Assembly (NCBI GenBank): GCA_964017195.1 | Contig: OZ024895.1 | Location: 31,865,375-31,929,374, forward strand | Direction: 5' to 3' | Source: Siderastrea radians | Taxonomy: Eukaryota; Cnidaria; Anthozoa; Scleractinia; Rhizangiidae | Length of the DNA stretch: 64,000 nt | Shown here: piece after piece, positions 45,335 through 55,488 of the stretch | Layout of the letters: each line of letters starts with the position of its first letter | How positions within the stretch are numbered: the first letter of the stretch is position 1 | Program-made: the position numbers and the translations under genes | The notes under the pieces: model-generated | What the model was told of the DNA's origin: nothing | Seen by the model: the letters and a program-made list of their open reading frames with translations, nothing else | The model's database searches: none

Positions 45335-48300
45335 ATGTCTATTGCAAGAAATCAGAAAGACATTTTTCAAATGTTTTATGGTGAAATACCGGAAAAAATT
45401 AAAAAGAGTTTACCTCGTCCATTAAAACCGCTTGTTGAAATTGAGGATGAGTTTTACATATCAACAAACAATAATAATAATAAATGGCTTCATGTTTGGA
45501 AAATGGTTGTATCGGAAACAAACCCCCACAATAAAGATCTTTTTGAGTTTGCAAGATCAATAAAGAAAGTTTCACAGATTTAATAAAAAGAGAACTAAAA
45601 GAGTTAAAAAATATAAAAGTAAGTCTAGAGATGAAAGTTAAATTTAAAAAGGAAGAAGAAGAAGAACAAACTCAATACATGGAGCAATATTTTCGAGAAA
45701 ATGAGCCACATGTTTTTAACGCAAACGACGATGAAAATGAGATAGAAGAATATTTCGATAACATTTTTGAAATAATTAATGGGAAAATCGAGGCATGGGT
45801 AGCGGAAGGGTCAGGATGGGAAGTAGAAAAAATAGAGCTTGTGTATGTGAATGTCGCACGTTTTCAGCCACTGCGTGGAGGAACATATTTGCCAATTCCA
45901 ACAAAGTTGAAAAACAAAAAAGCAGTAATGAACGTGCAAAATAAGGACAACGAGTGTTTGAAGTGGGCTGTAAGATCAGCTATGTTTCCCCCACCAGAAG
46001 GAAAAAATCCAAACAGACCAAGTTCTTACCCAGTTAACGATGGTATTAATTGGAGTGGCATTGTTTTTCCAACACCAGTAAAACAAATTGACAAGCTTGA
46101 GTCGCAAAACGAAAACCTCGCAATAAACGTATTTGGCTGGGAAAATGATTGTGTGATTGTGCATAGGATAAGTAAAAAAGAAAAAAGCGTGCCGCGGATT
46201 AACCTGATGTTGATTGAGTCGGGTGAAAACAGCATTATTGTTTTGTGAAAAGAGTAAGCGCACTACTTTATGATCAGAGCAAACATCGTGATACAAAACA
46301 TTATTGCATGTTGTGTTTAACAGGTTTTTCAAGAGAGGACTTGTTGGAAAACCATAAAAAATATTGCAATGGCTTAAAAGGAAAACCGACAAGGATTGAT
46401 ATGCCAAAAGAGGAGGAAAAAATAGTTTCATTTCAAAATTATAACAAACAAATGAAAGCGCCTTATGTTATATACGCTGACTTTGAGGCTTTAGTAAAAA
46501 AGATTTCTCTTTGTGAGCTTGAGGGTGGGAATAAAGAGAAAAGTTACACCATGAAAACAGAATATCACGAAGCAAGTGGTTATTCTTACACGGTTGTGAG
46601 AAGTGACGGTGAAGTTTCAGGACCAAAAGTTTACAGGGGTGAAAACGCGGTGGGAACGTTTTTAAGTGACATTCTGCAGGAAGAGGTGAAAATAAGAGAG
46701 AGTTTGGCTGAACCAAAACCAATTGTGATGACGGCTGAAGACTGGGAAAAATACAAAAACGCAACAGATTGTCACATTTGTAATAAAAGTTTGATAAAAG
46801 ATGAATTCTTAGACTCTTTGCCGGTTTGGAGCATAGAAGATGGTGAAGGTGGAGAAAAATGCAGCTACAAGGGTCAAGGGCATAAAAAATGTTTTTACAG
46901 AGCACAGAAAGAGCAACAATGGGGGATTCTTAAGCTAAAAAAATTAACAGAAACGAAAGACCAGTTGGAAGCAAAACAACAGAAAAATTGTATTTTCTGT
47001 GAGAACCCATTACTTCAGAAAAACTTTAGAGACGCAGCGAAAGACCATTGTCACATAACTGGAAGGTATCGAGGTGCGGCGCACAACAATTGCAATGTAA
47101 AAGTCTACATTAACCCAAAAACAACCCCCATACCTATTGTATTTCACAATCTAAAGGGCTACGACGCGCACCATTTAATGCAAGAGATGTCGCAACTCAA
47201 TAAAGAGGTTAAATGCATTGCTAATAATATGGAGAAATATATCACATTTTCAGTCGGAGGTCTGCGTTTCATCGACAGCTTGAACTTTTTACAAGGAAGC
47301 CTTGATTCACTTGTAAGCGCAACACCAAAGGAGTCATTGAAAATAACATCAACAATTTCAAAAGGAAGCGACCTGCTTTACAAAAAAGGGATCTATCCTT
47401 ATGAGTACATGGATTCATGGGGGAGATTTAACGAGACAAAGCTTCCTGACAAAGAGAAGTTTTACAGCAAGCTGAACGACGAGCACATAACAGACGAAGA
47501 GTACGCACACGCGCATAATGTCTGGGAGACTTTTGAATGTAAAACGTTGGGTGATTATCATGATCTTTAGGTTAAAACAGATGTTGCCCTGTTGGCAGAT
47601 GTTTTTGAGAACTTCCGAAATCTATGCCAAGAGCAGTATGCGTTAGATCCAGCTCATTATTACACATCACCAGGATTATCCTGGGACGCTTTATTGAAAA
47701 AGACAGGGGTAGAGCTTGAGTTATTCACAGACCTTGAAATGTATCTATTTGTGGAAAGGGGAATGCAGGGTGGAATTTCCATGGTAAGTAAGAGATACGC
47801 AAAGGCAAACAACCCACTATTAGAAGACTATGACTCAAGCAGACCAAACAAATACATCATGTATCTCGACGCTAATAATCTTTATGGATGGGCAATGAGC
47901 AAGCCACTCCCGAAAAGAGATTTTAAATGGAAACGTGTTATGCCCACTGAGGAAGACATCATGAAGAAAAAAGAAAACGCAAAGAATGAATGGATTCTTG
48001 ATGTGGATCTTGAATACCCAAAGGAACTACATGAAGAACACAACAGCTTTCCCCTTGCACCCGAGAAAAAGCAGGTTAAAAATGAATGGATGTCGGAATA
48101 CCAACACAGTTTGATAAAAGACTTGGATCTGAAAACACCAAAATGCAACAAGTTGTTGTTAACTCTTCAAGACAAAAACAACTATGTGGTGCATTACCGA
48201 AACTTGCAGTTTTATCTGAAGCAAGGAATGAAACTGAAGCGCGTGCACAAGGTGTTGGAGTTCGAACAAGAATGTTGGATGGAGCCGTACATTCGGATGA

Positions 48301-49198
48301 ATACAGAATTCAGGAAAAACGCAAAGAGCAACTTTGAAAAGAATTTTTACAAGCTTATGAATAACTCAGTCTTTGGCAAAACCATGGAAAACCTGCGCAA
48401 CCGTGTTGACATAAAAATAGTGAGAAGCAATGAGACAGACAAAATAAGGAAATTGGTTGCAAGTCCTTTATACTCAAGGCATGTTATGTTTTCAAACGAC
48501 TTATTTGGAATCGACATGCGCAAAAGCCGGCTGCTGCTCAACAAGCCTGTCTACACAGGGATGACAATCCTTGACAACAGCAAGATCTTGATGTATGATT
48601 TTTTCTACAACGAGCTGAAAAAAAAATATGGCTCAAAGTGCGAGCTCTTGTACACAGACACCGACAGACTTCTGCTTGAGATTGAAACGGATGACGTATA
48701 CAAAGATATCGAAACAAACAAAAATCTATATGATACGAGCGATTACCCGAAGGAGCATCCACTTTATTCAGACGCCAACAAAAAAGTTTTAGGTAAAATG
48801 AAAGACGAATGTAATGGAATTCCAATTGAAGAGTGCGCCTGTTTGAGACCGAAAATGTACTCGATAATGAAAGGCAATAAAAAATATATAAAAAAGCGAA
48901 GGGTGTGAAAAAATGTGTCGTCAAGAAACAAATAATGCATGAACAGTACAAGGAAACGCTTTTTGGTAAGAAGCAGTTATGGCATGGAATGAACATTCTT
49001 CGAAGCCAGAAGCATGAGATTTACGGCATTTATGTTAACAAAATCTCGCTTTCCCCATTTGATTCAAAGCGATGGATAGAAGAAGATGGTATTCATACAA
49101 AAGCCTATGGTTATGAACCCGCATTCAAATTTACAGATGCTGAAATTGCCTCAATTGCTGCAGCCGAAGAAGAAGCTTTAGAGTTGCTCGGGTGGTAA
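45335..49198 (+). pseudogene. Polinton DNA polymerase B (protein-primed type), broken
   Basis: About 1,288 codons spread over 45335-45583, 45631-46248, 46245-47570, 47592-48908 and 48905-49198. The breaks are frameshifts near 45575, 46230 and 48895 and an in-frame TAG at 47568-47570. Domains in order: N-terminal region, a C2H2-like finger (46302-46368), exonuclease motif I YADFEA (46479), a CxxC...DHCH HNH-like cluster (46983-47088), motif II HNLKGYD (47139), polymerase motif A LDANNLYG (47868), motif B KLMNNSVFG (48348) and motif C YTDTD (48651). Motif C continues with Arg where Ser is usual. It would copy the linear element from protein-primed ends. It overlaps the integrase stop by 21 bases. 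Confidence 0.9.
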
Positions 49199-50182
49199 CT
49201 CTATGTTTGGAGGGACAACCAAAAGCTCTTCGCGGACAAACCAGCGTTTTGGTCCGTCAAACAAATAATAGATAACCGGAGCGTCTGGTTTCATCATAAT
49301 TTTTTCAATCTCGTAAACATTCAAAGACCAGATTGGGTCGGTAGCTCTTCGCCGGCCACCTTCACGTTCACCGGGTTGATAGAGATAGCGAACACTTAAA
49401 CCGGAGGGGAGCTTTTTTTCGTTCGCACCAACGGGTCTCAAATAAGGCGTCGAGGGTTTGGATGGAACAGTTTTCTTTTTGATGGCATCAACAGGTTTTT
49501 GACCGATCAGCCGAGTGACTTCTTTATTCAAAGCCGAAATAACAGCGGGCAGTCGGGCCACCCATACAGTCGATCTTTTGTCGTCTGGGAGGCGCATTTC
49601 AGCCCCATATTGGTGTCCAAAAAGCCGTTCAGCCAGAGTGCGGTTGAATCTTTCAACGATTGCTTGATCACGGTGAATATCCACACGGCCGCGTCTAACC
49701 TCGACATTATGTTTCGAAAGCAGTTGATTCACAGCGCCCATAAACTCACGACCAGGATCGACCTGAAGCAGTTTCGGCCACTTCAAAGGACCACGACTAT
49801 AAATCCGCTCCAGAGCAGCTGCAACTTCTTTAGCCTCTTTTGTGGCCAACGGTTTGGCCTCTTTGTATCGAGAGGCCACATCCACCACTGTGAGAGCATA
49901 TTTAAAAGTTTTACGGGAGCGTGGTGGGCGATCGTGTGGGAGATACAGAAGATCGGCTTGGTGAACTTTGTTTGGAACAGGTACATCAAATTTCGGTCTT
50001 GGAATGTAACGTGGGGCTGGTAAATAAATCTGCCAAAGAGCTTGCTTCATTAACCAGGTTTGAGCCACATCTTCCGAAACTTTCGCTGCCTGGGCTAATT
50101 TCTTAATTGCTGCAAACCCTTTCCAATACCCTTGCGGGCTGTAATAAATTTTTGACAACTTATTGAAAATACTTGAGCTCAT
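49178..50182 (-). CDS. Polinton integrase (DDE, retroviral-type)
   Basis: 334 codons, uninterrupted, ATG start at 50182. The rve core has Asp77 (HQADLLY), Asp142 (QVDPGREFMG) and Glu177 (AIVERFNR), a D-D-34-E spacing. The C-terminal part (about 265-325) is basic, then beta-rich and chromodomain-like (DPIWSLNVYEIEKI). Polinton integrases insert the double-stranded DNA element with 6-bp duplications in the nucleus. It faces the polymerase gene tail to tail, and its start lies 22 bp from the divergent zinc-ribbon gene. All three catalytic residues are intact, so this gene could be functional. Confidence 0.92.
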   Translation of the reverse strand: MSSSIFNKLSKIYYSPQGYWKGFAAIKKLAQAAKVSEDVAQTWLMKQALWQIYLPAPRYIPRPKFDVPVPNKVHQADLLYLPHDRPPRSRKTFKYALTVVDVASRYKEAKPLATKEAKEVAAALERIYSRGPLKWPKLLQVDPGREFMGAVNQLLSKHNVEVRRGRVDIHRDQAIVERFNRTLAERLFGHQYGAEMRLPDDKRSTVWVARLPAVISALNKEVTRLIGQKPVDAIKKKTVPSKPSTPYLRPVGANEKKLPSGLSVRYLYQPGEREGGRRRATDPIWSLNVYEIEKIMMKPDAPVIYYLFDGPKRWFVREELLVVPPNIELPPEQL

Positions 50183-50204
50183 TGTATACTATACACAATA
50201 AAAA
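50183..50204. promoter_or_regulatory. Compact divergent promoter, integrase / zinc-ribbon gene
   Basis: The 22 bases between the two start codons contain a near-palindromic TATA-like gtatactatac. Both genes would have to share it or use elements inside the coding regions. Confidence 0.35.
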
Positions 50205-50753
50205 ATGGACGACCCGTTTGGTTGTTTGCAAGGTGAGAAAATTTCGTCGAAAATGATTCAAGAAATGTTGCAAAAAAAAATGAAATAAGCCTGTTATCAA
50301 AAAAGATTAATCGTTGTCCTTCATGCGAGGAGCAAATAGTTTATGTGGTGAATGAGTTATGTCTTGTATTTCAAAAATGTGGTAGAGTGGTTGAATGTGA
50401 TGATTATGAACATTTTGAAGAAAATCGGAGAAGAAGTTCCACTGCTCTTCCAACGAATAATGATCATTTAAAAGATGTTTTACGGAAATGTAAAATTGAC
50501 AAAATGTTTTCTTCCAGCGAGGTCGTTTTTCTTGGTAACGTTATTGCTCAATTTAAGAGGACAACCAGCAAATCAGTGAACTACACCTGTTTTCTGTACG
50601 ATTATTTTGAAATGGTACCTTTTGAATGCTGACCCCGAAAAAAAGGAATTATGGAATCTATTTCTTATCACCTTCCTGAAAGCTTAGAAAGCAGTTGGCG
50701 CGCAAAACAGGAGTTTGATAAATGGTGGTTGAAAACCAATCAAGGTTCTTCAT
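50205..50753 (+). pseudogene. Zinc-ribbon protein, TFIIB/late-factor-like
   Basis: The ATG at 50205 opens a short frame that shifts at an A9 run (50273-50281) into the frame 50282-50632. There, CPSC is followed 17 residues later by a hydrophobic run and a KCG (NELCLVFQKCGRVVE), the layout of a TFIIB-type zinc ribbon with one ligand position as Phe-Gln rather than Cys. A TGA at 50630-50632 is followed by more open sequence in the same frame to 50753. A transcription-factor role, as for viral late factors, is only inferred. The 3' end overlaps the minus-strand gene ending at 50740. Confidence 0.4.
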
Positions 50754-51700
50754 AAACATTTTCATATTTGCCTGTTTTCGGATTTTTCACCAAACGCATG
50801 ACAGTACCCTTTTTTGGATGAGTCCAAAATTTCTTGCTTGTGACACCAGTTGGTCCTGTGAAAGCATTTTTCGCAATATCACCTTTCCAATACCGATCGA
50901 ATACAGGTTTTGTGGAAGGAATCAGCAAAGTTTCAGCAAATTTTATTGCATCCAACGGTTTATCCAAAATGCCAGTTCCCTTTTGTTGTTTGAAACCCAA
51001 CCCTAACTTTTGTTTAGCATTGATTGCATTTCTTCCAGCCGCATGACCCCACTGCCTCTGTTTGTAAGGAACTGCGTCAAGAGACTTAACCATTTTTTAT
51101 CCGCTTTGTGTTTGCATTTTTTGAGATTTTCACCGTATTTTTTTCACGTTTGGAACAAACATCATAATCAACATCATGTTGCATAGCAATCGCATCTGTT
51201 GCACCTGTTGGTGGTTGATATATTTCCAAGATTTCACCCGTTTCTGGATCGTATTTCACCTGCTTTTCAAGAGGATTGTATGGCCCTGTGAAATTATGCC
51301 CTGGTAATGTCCAACCTTTTTTTGGTTTCGGAAGTTTTCCAATTGCTGCATGTATATCAAACCCAGCTCCATCCAAATCAAGTCTGTCAGTTTTGTAACG
51401 TTGGTTTGGTCGAACTTTAGTTGAAAGTTGATCTAACATTTCACTTCCGACTTTTTGAATGACTGGGCGGGCTTTGTCAAGAGTGTAATTTATTGCTTTC
51501 TTTTGCAGTTTGGGGTCTCTCATAGCTTCAGAAGCGTAATATCTTCCAGCTTCAACACTTTTTTTCGCAAGATATGGGATTCCTTTTGTAATAGCAAGAT
51601 CACCAACTGCCATAGCAACATCGCCAAATATACCACTGCCCTCCGCAAGGGAGGGCTCACCTAGTTTCCCGGCAAAAACTTTGATTTCATTTTTCCACAA
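50740..51700 (-). pseudogene. Phospholipase A2-domain virion protein
   Basis: The frame 51700-51086 holds a helical, amphipathic first half, then LPGHNFTGPYN (calcium-loop-like) and, about 35 residues on, MQHDVDYDVC, the His-Asp catalytic box of parvovirus VP1-type phospholipase A2. A frameshift in the T7 run at 51138-51144 leads into 51093-50740 (KSLDAVPYKQRQWGH ... KQKLGLG), which completes the family's C-terminal part. Such domains help virions leave endosomes, and they are found in Polinton/adintovirus genomes. The start is unclear because no ATG opens the frame (TTG at 51700), so another small frame error near 51690 is possible. It sits at the downstream end of the virion block. Confidence 0.75.
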
Positions 51701-51825
51701 CTAGCGCATTTTGCTTTCAAGAGTTTTCGATTGTTCTTTGTGATTACAACTTTTTCGGTCCCCTTCAAATTGGGTGTGTGCCGCTTTTCTTTCACACAGT
51801 ACACTTCCATTGTATATATATATAT

Positions 51826-52971
51826 TTAAGAAAAATACTTTTTCACTATTTCCTCATTTTGAAGTAAATCATTGGAGAACATTTTCAAAATATCGGCAAA
51901 ACTTGTTCCTTTATTTCTTTCATTTAAAAAGAGAAGGCAGTAGTAACCACATCTCACACTTTGTTCCCATTGAATTTGGTTGTCATCTCTGAAAAAATGT
52001 TTCATCCCATGCATTGACATCTCTTGTTCCCATTCCAAAGGTGGTGGAAAGCCAAATAAATCGAAATACTCGTAAAGACCTTTTCCTTTTGGCCAACAAC
52101 ATACCCAGTGAGTTCCCAAACTTCCAAAATCATCCAAGTTTGTAATACATGGAGAATGAAACAAAGGTTTTGTTTCATTTCTGCTAAAAATACCTTTTAT
52201 TGGAATTCGTAAAAAGTTGCACCATTTTCTCAGGTCAATGTTGGATAGAGGTTTATCTTCAAATTTCAGTTTTTTTTTTAAACGATAATAATCATCCCAA
52301 GTTCCGAAAAAAGGTGGAGGTTGAATTTGCATTCCTTTACCTTTAGGTCGTGGTGGAAGAGGAGGTGCTCGTCTCAGTCGTGAGCGTGGTGGTTGCGTTT
52401 GCATACCTTTTCTGATTATTTTTCGAACTAAATCAATGGCTAAAGGCACTCCGATAGACGCTAACATACCAAGGAAGCCGCCGTATTGTGCTCCGCCTCC
52501 TTTTACTAAACCTTGTCCAACAAGATATTGTTCTGCCGCCTTTTTCTGAGTAGGAGTCATTTTCTGGACAAGTTTATAAAGCTCAATTTCCTTTGGTCCA
52601 AAACCTTTTCCGAATATCTTTTTCAGCACCTTTTCAGCGCCGAAACTCAAACCTGCACTTGCTAATGCACCAAGGGCTGGCTTTATCAAAGGTCGTGCCA
52701 AACCTAACATAGCAGAAAACAAACTTCCACCACGCTGCGCAGTATTTTGAATTTGGGTCTGGCTTAATTTTATTACCATTCCTTTCCCTGCCGCTGAGGT
52801 TTTCTTCAGTCGCGAGATTTGAGTAGCAGTGAGAAGAAGTTCGTCACCACGCCCAATTTGACCTGGTTTAACTCTCAGATTGACAGCTGTCTTCGAAACA
52901 TAAGCTTTTTGAAGTTTCTTTTTCTGACCATCAGTCAGTGCGATTTTAAATGGATGATAAGTTGTACTCAT
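51826..52971 (-). CDS. Fusion: hydrophobic/basic virion domain + adenovirus-type cysteine protease
   Basis: 381 codons, uninterrupted. Residues 1-60 start TDGQKKKLQKAY and are basic. Residues 80-180 are Gly/Ala-rich and hydrophobic, with AQRGGSLF and GGGAQYGGFLG. Residues 190-220 form a Pro/Arg linker (PPRSRLRRAPPLPPRPKGKG). Residues 223-381 are a Ulp1/adenain-like protease with His288 (GTHWVCCW), Asp304 (EYFDLFG), a Gln near 334 and Cys341 (RCGYYC). The protease would mature virion proteins inside the particle. In many Polintons protease and minor virion protein are separate genes, so the joining is notable. The last 20 residues are Lys/Glu-rich. Confidence 0.88.
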   Translation of the reverse strand: MSTTYHPFKIALTDGQKKKLQKAYVSKTAVNLRVKPGQIGRGDELLLTATQISRLKKTSAAGKGMVIKLSQTQIQNTAQRGGSLFSAMLGLARPLIKPALGALASAGLSFGAEKVLKKIFGKGFGPKEIELYKLVQKMTPTQKKAAEQYLVGQGLVKGGGAQYGGFLGMLASIGVPLAIDLVRKIIRKGMQTQPPRSRLRRAPPLPPRPKGKGMQIQPPPFFGTWDDYYRLKKKLKFEDKPLSNIDLRKWCNFLRIPIKGIFSRNETKPLFHSPCITNLDDFGSLGTHWVCCWPKGKGLYEYFDLFGFPPPLEWEQEMSMHGMKHFFRDDNQIQWEQSVRCGYYCLLFLNERNKGTSFADILKMFSNDLLQNEEIVKKYFS

Positions 52972-53013
52972 CGTGCGTGTATATTATATTTAGAATTTTT
53001 TTTTCAATTTTTT

Positions 53014-54277
53014 CTAGACGACAACAAGCTCATTACCAAGTTGTTTCAGAACAAATTCTTGTTCATTCAAAACCGCGGCGAAGATTTTATAATCTTGAGC
53101 GTTAGCAGGTTCGTTAAGTTTGTAATGAAAATAAAGGATTTGTGGGTCCCCTGTCAAACTTTCTTTGACATTTCGTAAATCGAAGTATATAATTGGGTAT
53201 AACTTCTCAAAGTTTGCGACTTGTAGCTGAACACCGGTGTTGTAGTCGTTTTTTCTGTATCTGAAATTTATCAAATCCTTCAAAATTCTTAGTTTAAACT
53301 CATTATCGTATTCAATCCGAGGGTAAAAAGTTGGCTCCGCATTGGAGGCTGCAAGTTTTCAATTTTGCTGAGGCATCACCATCGATATCAAATGTGTAAA
53401 AAAAGTAAGGATTTTGTGTGTAACGATTTTCTTTACGAGCTTGTTGAAAGAATACAAAGACATGTTTGGGGTTTATTATTCCATTTCCAATCATGAACAT
53501 ACCATTCTCGTCCCTTCTTTCACTCAAAGAAAAAATATTTTCTTTCAAGTATTTCCATTGGGTTGGTTTTAAGAAATTTTCATTTACAAAGGTCTGTCCT
53601 TTACCAGTGAAATGTAATTGTGGAACCCATAATTCTAATTTGCGAACAACAATTCTTCGAGGTGTTCCATCATTTTGGTAAATCAATTCTCTATCATCTT
53701 GTAAAGTAATAAGAAACTCAAGTTGCATTGGCGGCAGCAGCCTGTCGGAAAGCCCTTCGAAAAAGGAGTATCTGTTTAAAGGAATTGTTGTCTGAACCAT
53801 CTTTCCACCATGTGAAAGAAGCGCCCTTGATCTCATTCCAAGATTCGTCGCATTTGCATCAGTCGCTGTGGTTGCGTCAGTGTCAAGATACCAAAACTGA
53901 TCTTTTGCCACGCTTCTTGAAAAATCATCAGAAAAATCAAGCAGATTTTTGATGAAAATGAATTTGTGGATATTATTCGCATAGTAAAGTTCTTTGCCAG
54001 ATGAGTTGACCCTCAAACTTTTAATCAATGAAAAAGAACCGTTTGTCGGAGCTGATTCGGTGTCAGCGACAACATTACCTCCATTTGCTGTTGCTTCAAA
54101 CTTGAAATCTACGCGGAAATAGGCATTATACCAATCATAAAAATTGTCCCTGTCCATCAACTTGAAAGTGTAACCCTCTTTCTCTTGAGTGTCACCATTA
54201 GCAGGTAAGAGGATAGGGGTGGTTAAATTAAATTTGACATATTTTTCACTCTCGAGGTATGGTTGAATTCTGAACAT
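53014..54277 (-). pseudogene. Major capsid protein (double jelly-roll), one frameshift
   Basis: The frame 54277-53312 (321 codons) begins MFRIQPYLESEKY and shows the Polinton MCP pattern: RDNFYDWYNAYFRVDF near residue 43, VNSSGKELYYANNIHKFIF, LLPPMQLEFLITL and RIVVRKLELWVPQL. One extra base in a short A run near 53345 shifts it. The rest continues in the frame 53283-53014 (FRYRKNDYNTGVQ ... PQILYFHYKLNEP). The total of about 421 residues suits a double-jelly-roll capsomer, which forms trimers on an icosahedral shell. It lies directly upstream of the protease gene in the minus-strand block. Confidence 0.88.
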
Positions 54278-54319
54278 AACAACAAGCTTTTATATTAAAA
54301 GAAAAATTTTTTTTGGCGT

Positions 54320-54697
54320 TTAAATTTCATTTGCCAAAATTCGATTCAATTTTATCAGAGCCTCATCTGATTTTTTTGGTAGTTTATTTTGTAAAATGTT
54401 TGTAAGTTTATTTTGTGCATCCTTCCTCATTTGTTTTTTCTTTCGCTCTTGCAATAGTTGACGTATTTGTTTAGAACCTTTTTCGACAGCAATTTCACCA
54501 ACTTTCTGACCCGCCTTTTCAGCGATTGTTTTTGTGGCTTTTTCGGCTGTTTTCTTTGCCACATTCTTTACATTGTCTTTGAATACTTTTCCGATGGTCA
54601 TGAAGGTGTCACGGATCACACCCGACCCTTTGTGTTTATATCGATAACTTCCGGTGTTTTCATCAAAAAATTTTGCCCACTCGCTCGGATGATTCAT
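54320..54697 (-). CDS. Small basic virion-type protein with GSG motif
   Basis: 125 codons from ATG 54697. After a short start (WAKFFDENTGSYRYKHKGSGV) the protein is a Lys/Ala-rich amphipathic helix (KKTAEKATKTIAEKAGQKVG) and then a Lys/Arg-rich segment. The composition resembles adenovirus core or cement proteins, and the location between capsid and penton genes supports a virion role. KGSGVIRD resembles motifs in two neighbouring virion candidates. No family is assigned. Confidence 0.7.
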   Translation of the reverse strand: MNHPSEWAKFFDENTGSYRYKHKGSGVIRDTFMTIGKVFKDNVKNVAKKTAEKATKTIAEKAGQKVGEIAVEKGSKQIRQLLQERKKKQMRKDAQNKLTNILQNKLPKKSDEALIKLNRILANEI

Positions 54698-54722
54698 GGT
54701 TGTATATTTATGAAAATAAAAT

Positions 54723-55488
54723 TCATTCTTGTTTGATTATTAAATTAACCAAAATATCTATCCCGTTAAGATCCAGAGCACCACCAATTCCGTCAGTAAC
54801 TCTAATCCTTACCGAATCGATAATTTTTTTGTTCACAGGATGCCAATTGAGAATAAGTGGTTCTTTTTCAAATGGATAACTCCCTTGAAGCATGGCTGTT
54901 GAAAAAGTGTATATTACATCTTTTGGAACATTGTTCGATTCCCGGGTGATCAGATCACAGTGGATAAACACCCAATCAACACCTCTTGTAATATCTGGTA
55001 GTTTTCTTCTGACACTATCTCCACTCAAAGTCACTTTTCCATAACCAATTAAATCAGAAAAAGATCCTTGAGATAAGTCAAGCTCATAATCATCATGAAT
55101 TAAAATGACAACTCTGTAAACCGTCATATCGAAATACATATTGAAAATGAAATCACTTTTTTCAACTTTTGGATCTACTCTACCGACGTGTTTCTGAATA
55201 AAATGGTTAATGTTTGCGTAATCATACATTCCATTTGGGAAAGTCAAAGTTTTCCAAGCTTGTTCCGTTTTTTTTTTTCCAGCGAATTTTGTTATTATCA
55301 TAAGCGGCATCTATATTATACCATGAATAACTCATTGAGATATTTTTCAATGCTGCTTGATATTTTTCTGAATCTATATAAATTGGAGTTGGAAAATTAA
55401 TTGTGAAATCGTGTGGAACATTCTGGTCTCCATTTCTTTGGAGTTTTGCGAGTTTTGAGCTGAGAATGAGATCAAAAGACATAATCAT
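54723..55488 (-). pseudogene. Minor capsid (penton) protein, single jelly-roll, frameshifted
   Basis: The frame 55488-55222 starts MIMSFDLILSSKL and has the Polinton penton marker pattern (KYQAALKNISMSYSWYNID, DNNKIRWKK). The T11 run at 55268-55278 shifts the frame, and 55310-54723 continues with TFPNGMYDYANINHFI and beta-rich sequence to ILVNLIIKQE. The whole is about 255 residues. It would form the pentamers at the capsid vertices. Its start overlaps the end of the upstream gene by 17 bases. Confidence 0.85.

Noticed and set aside
49499..50023. 174-codon plus-strand frame opposite the integrase
   Set aside because: Antisense shadow of an intact integrase; no independent motif.
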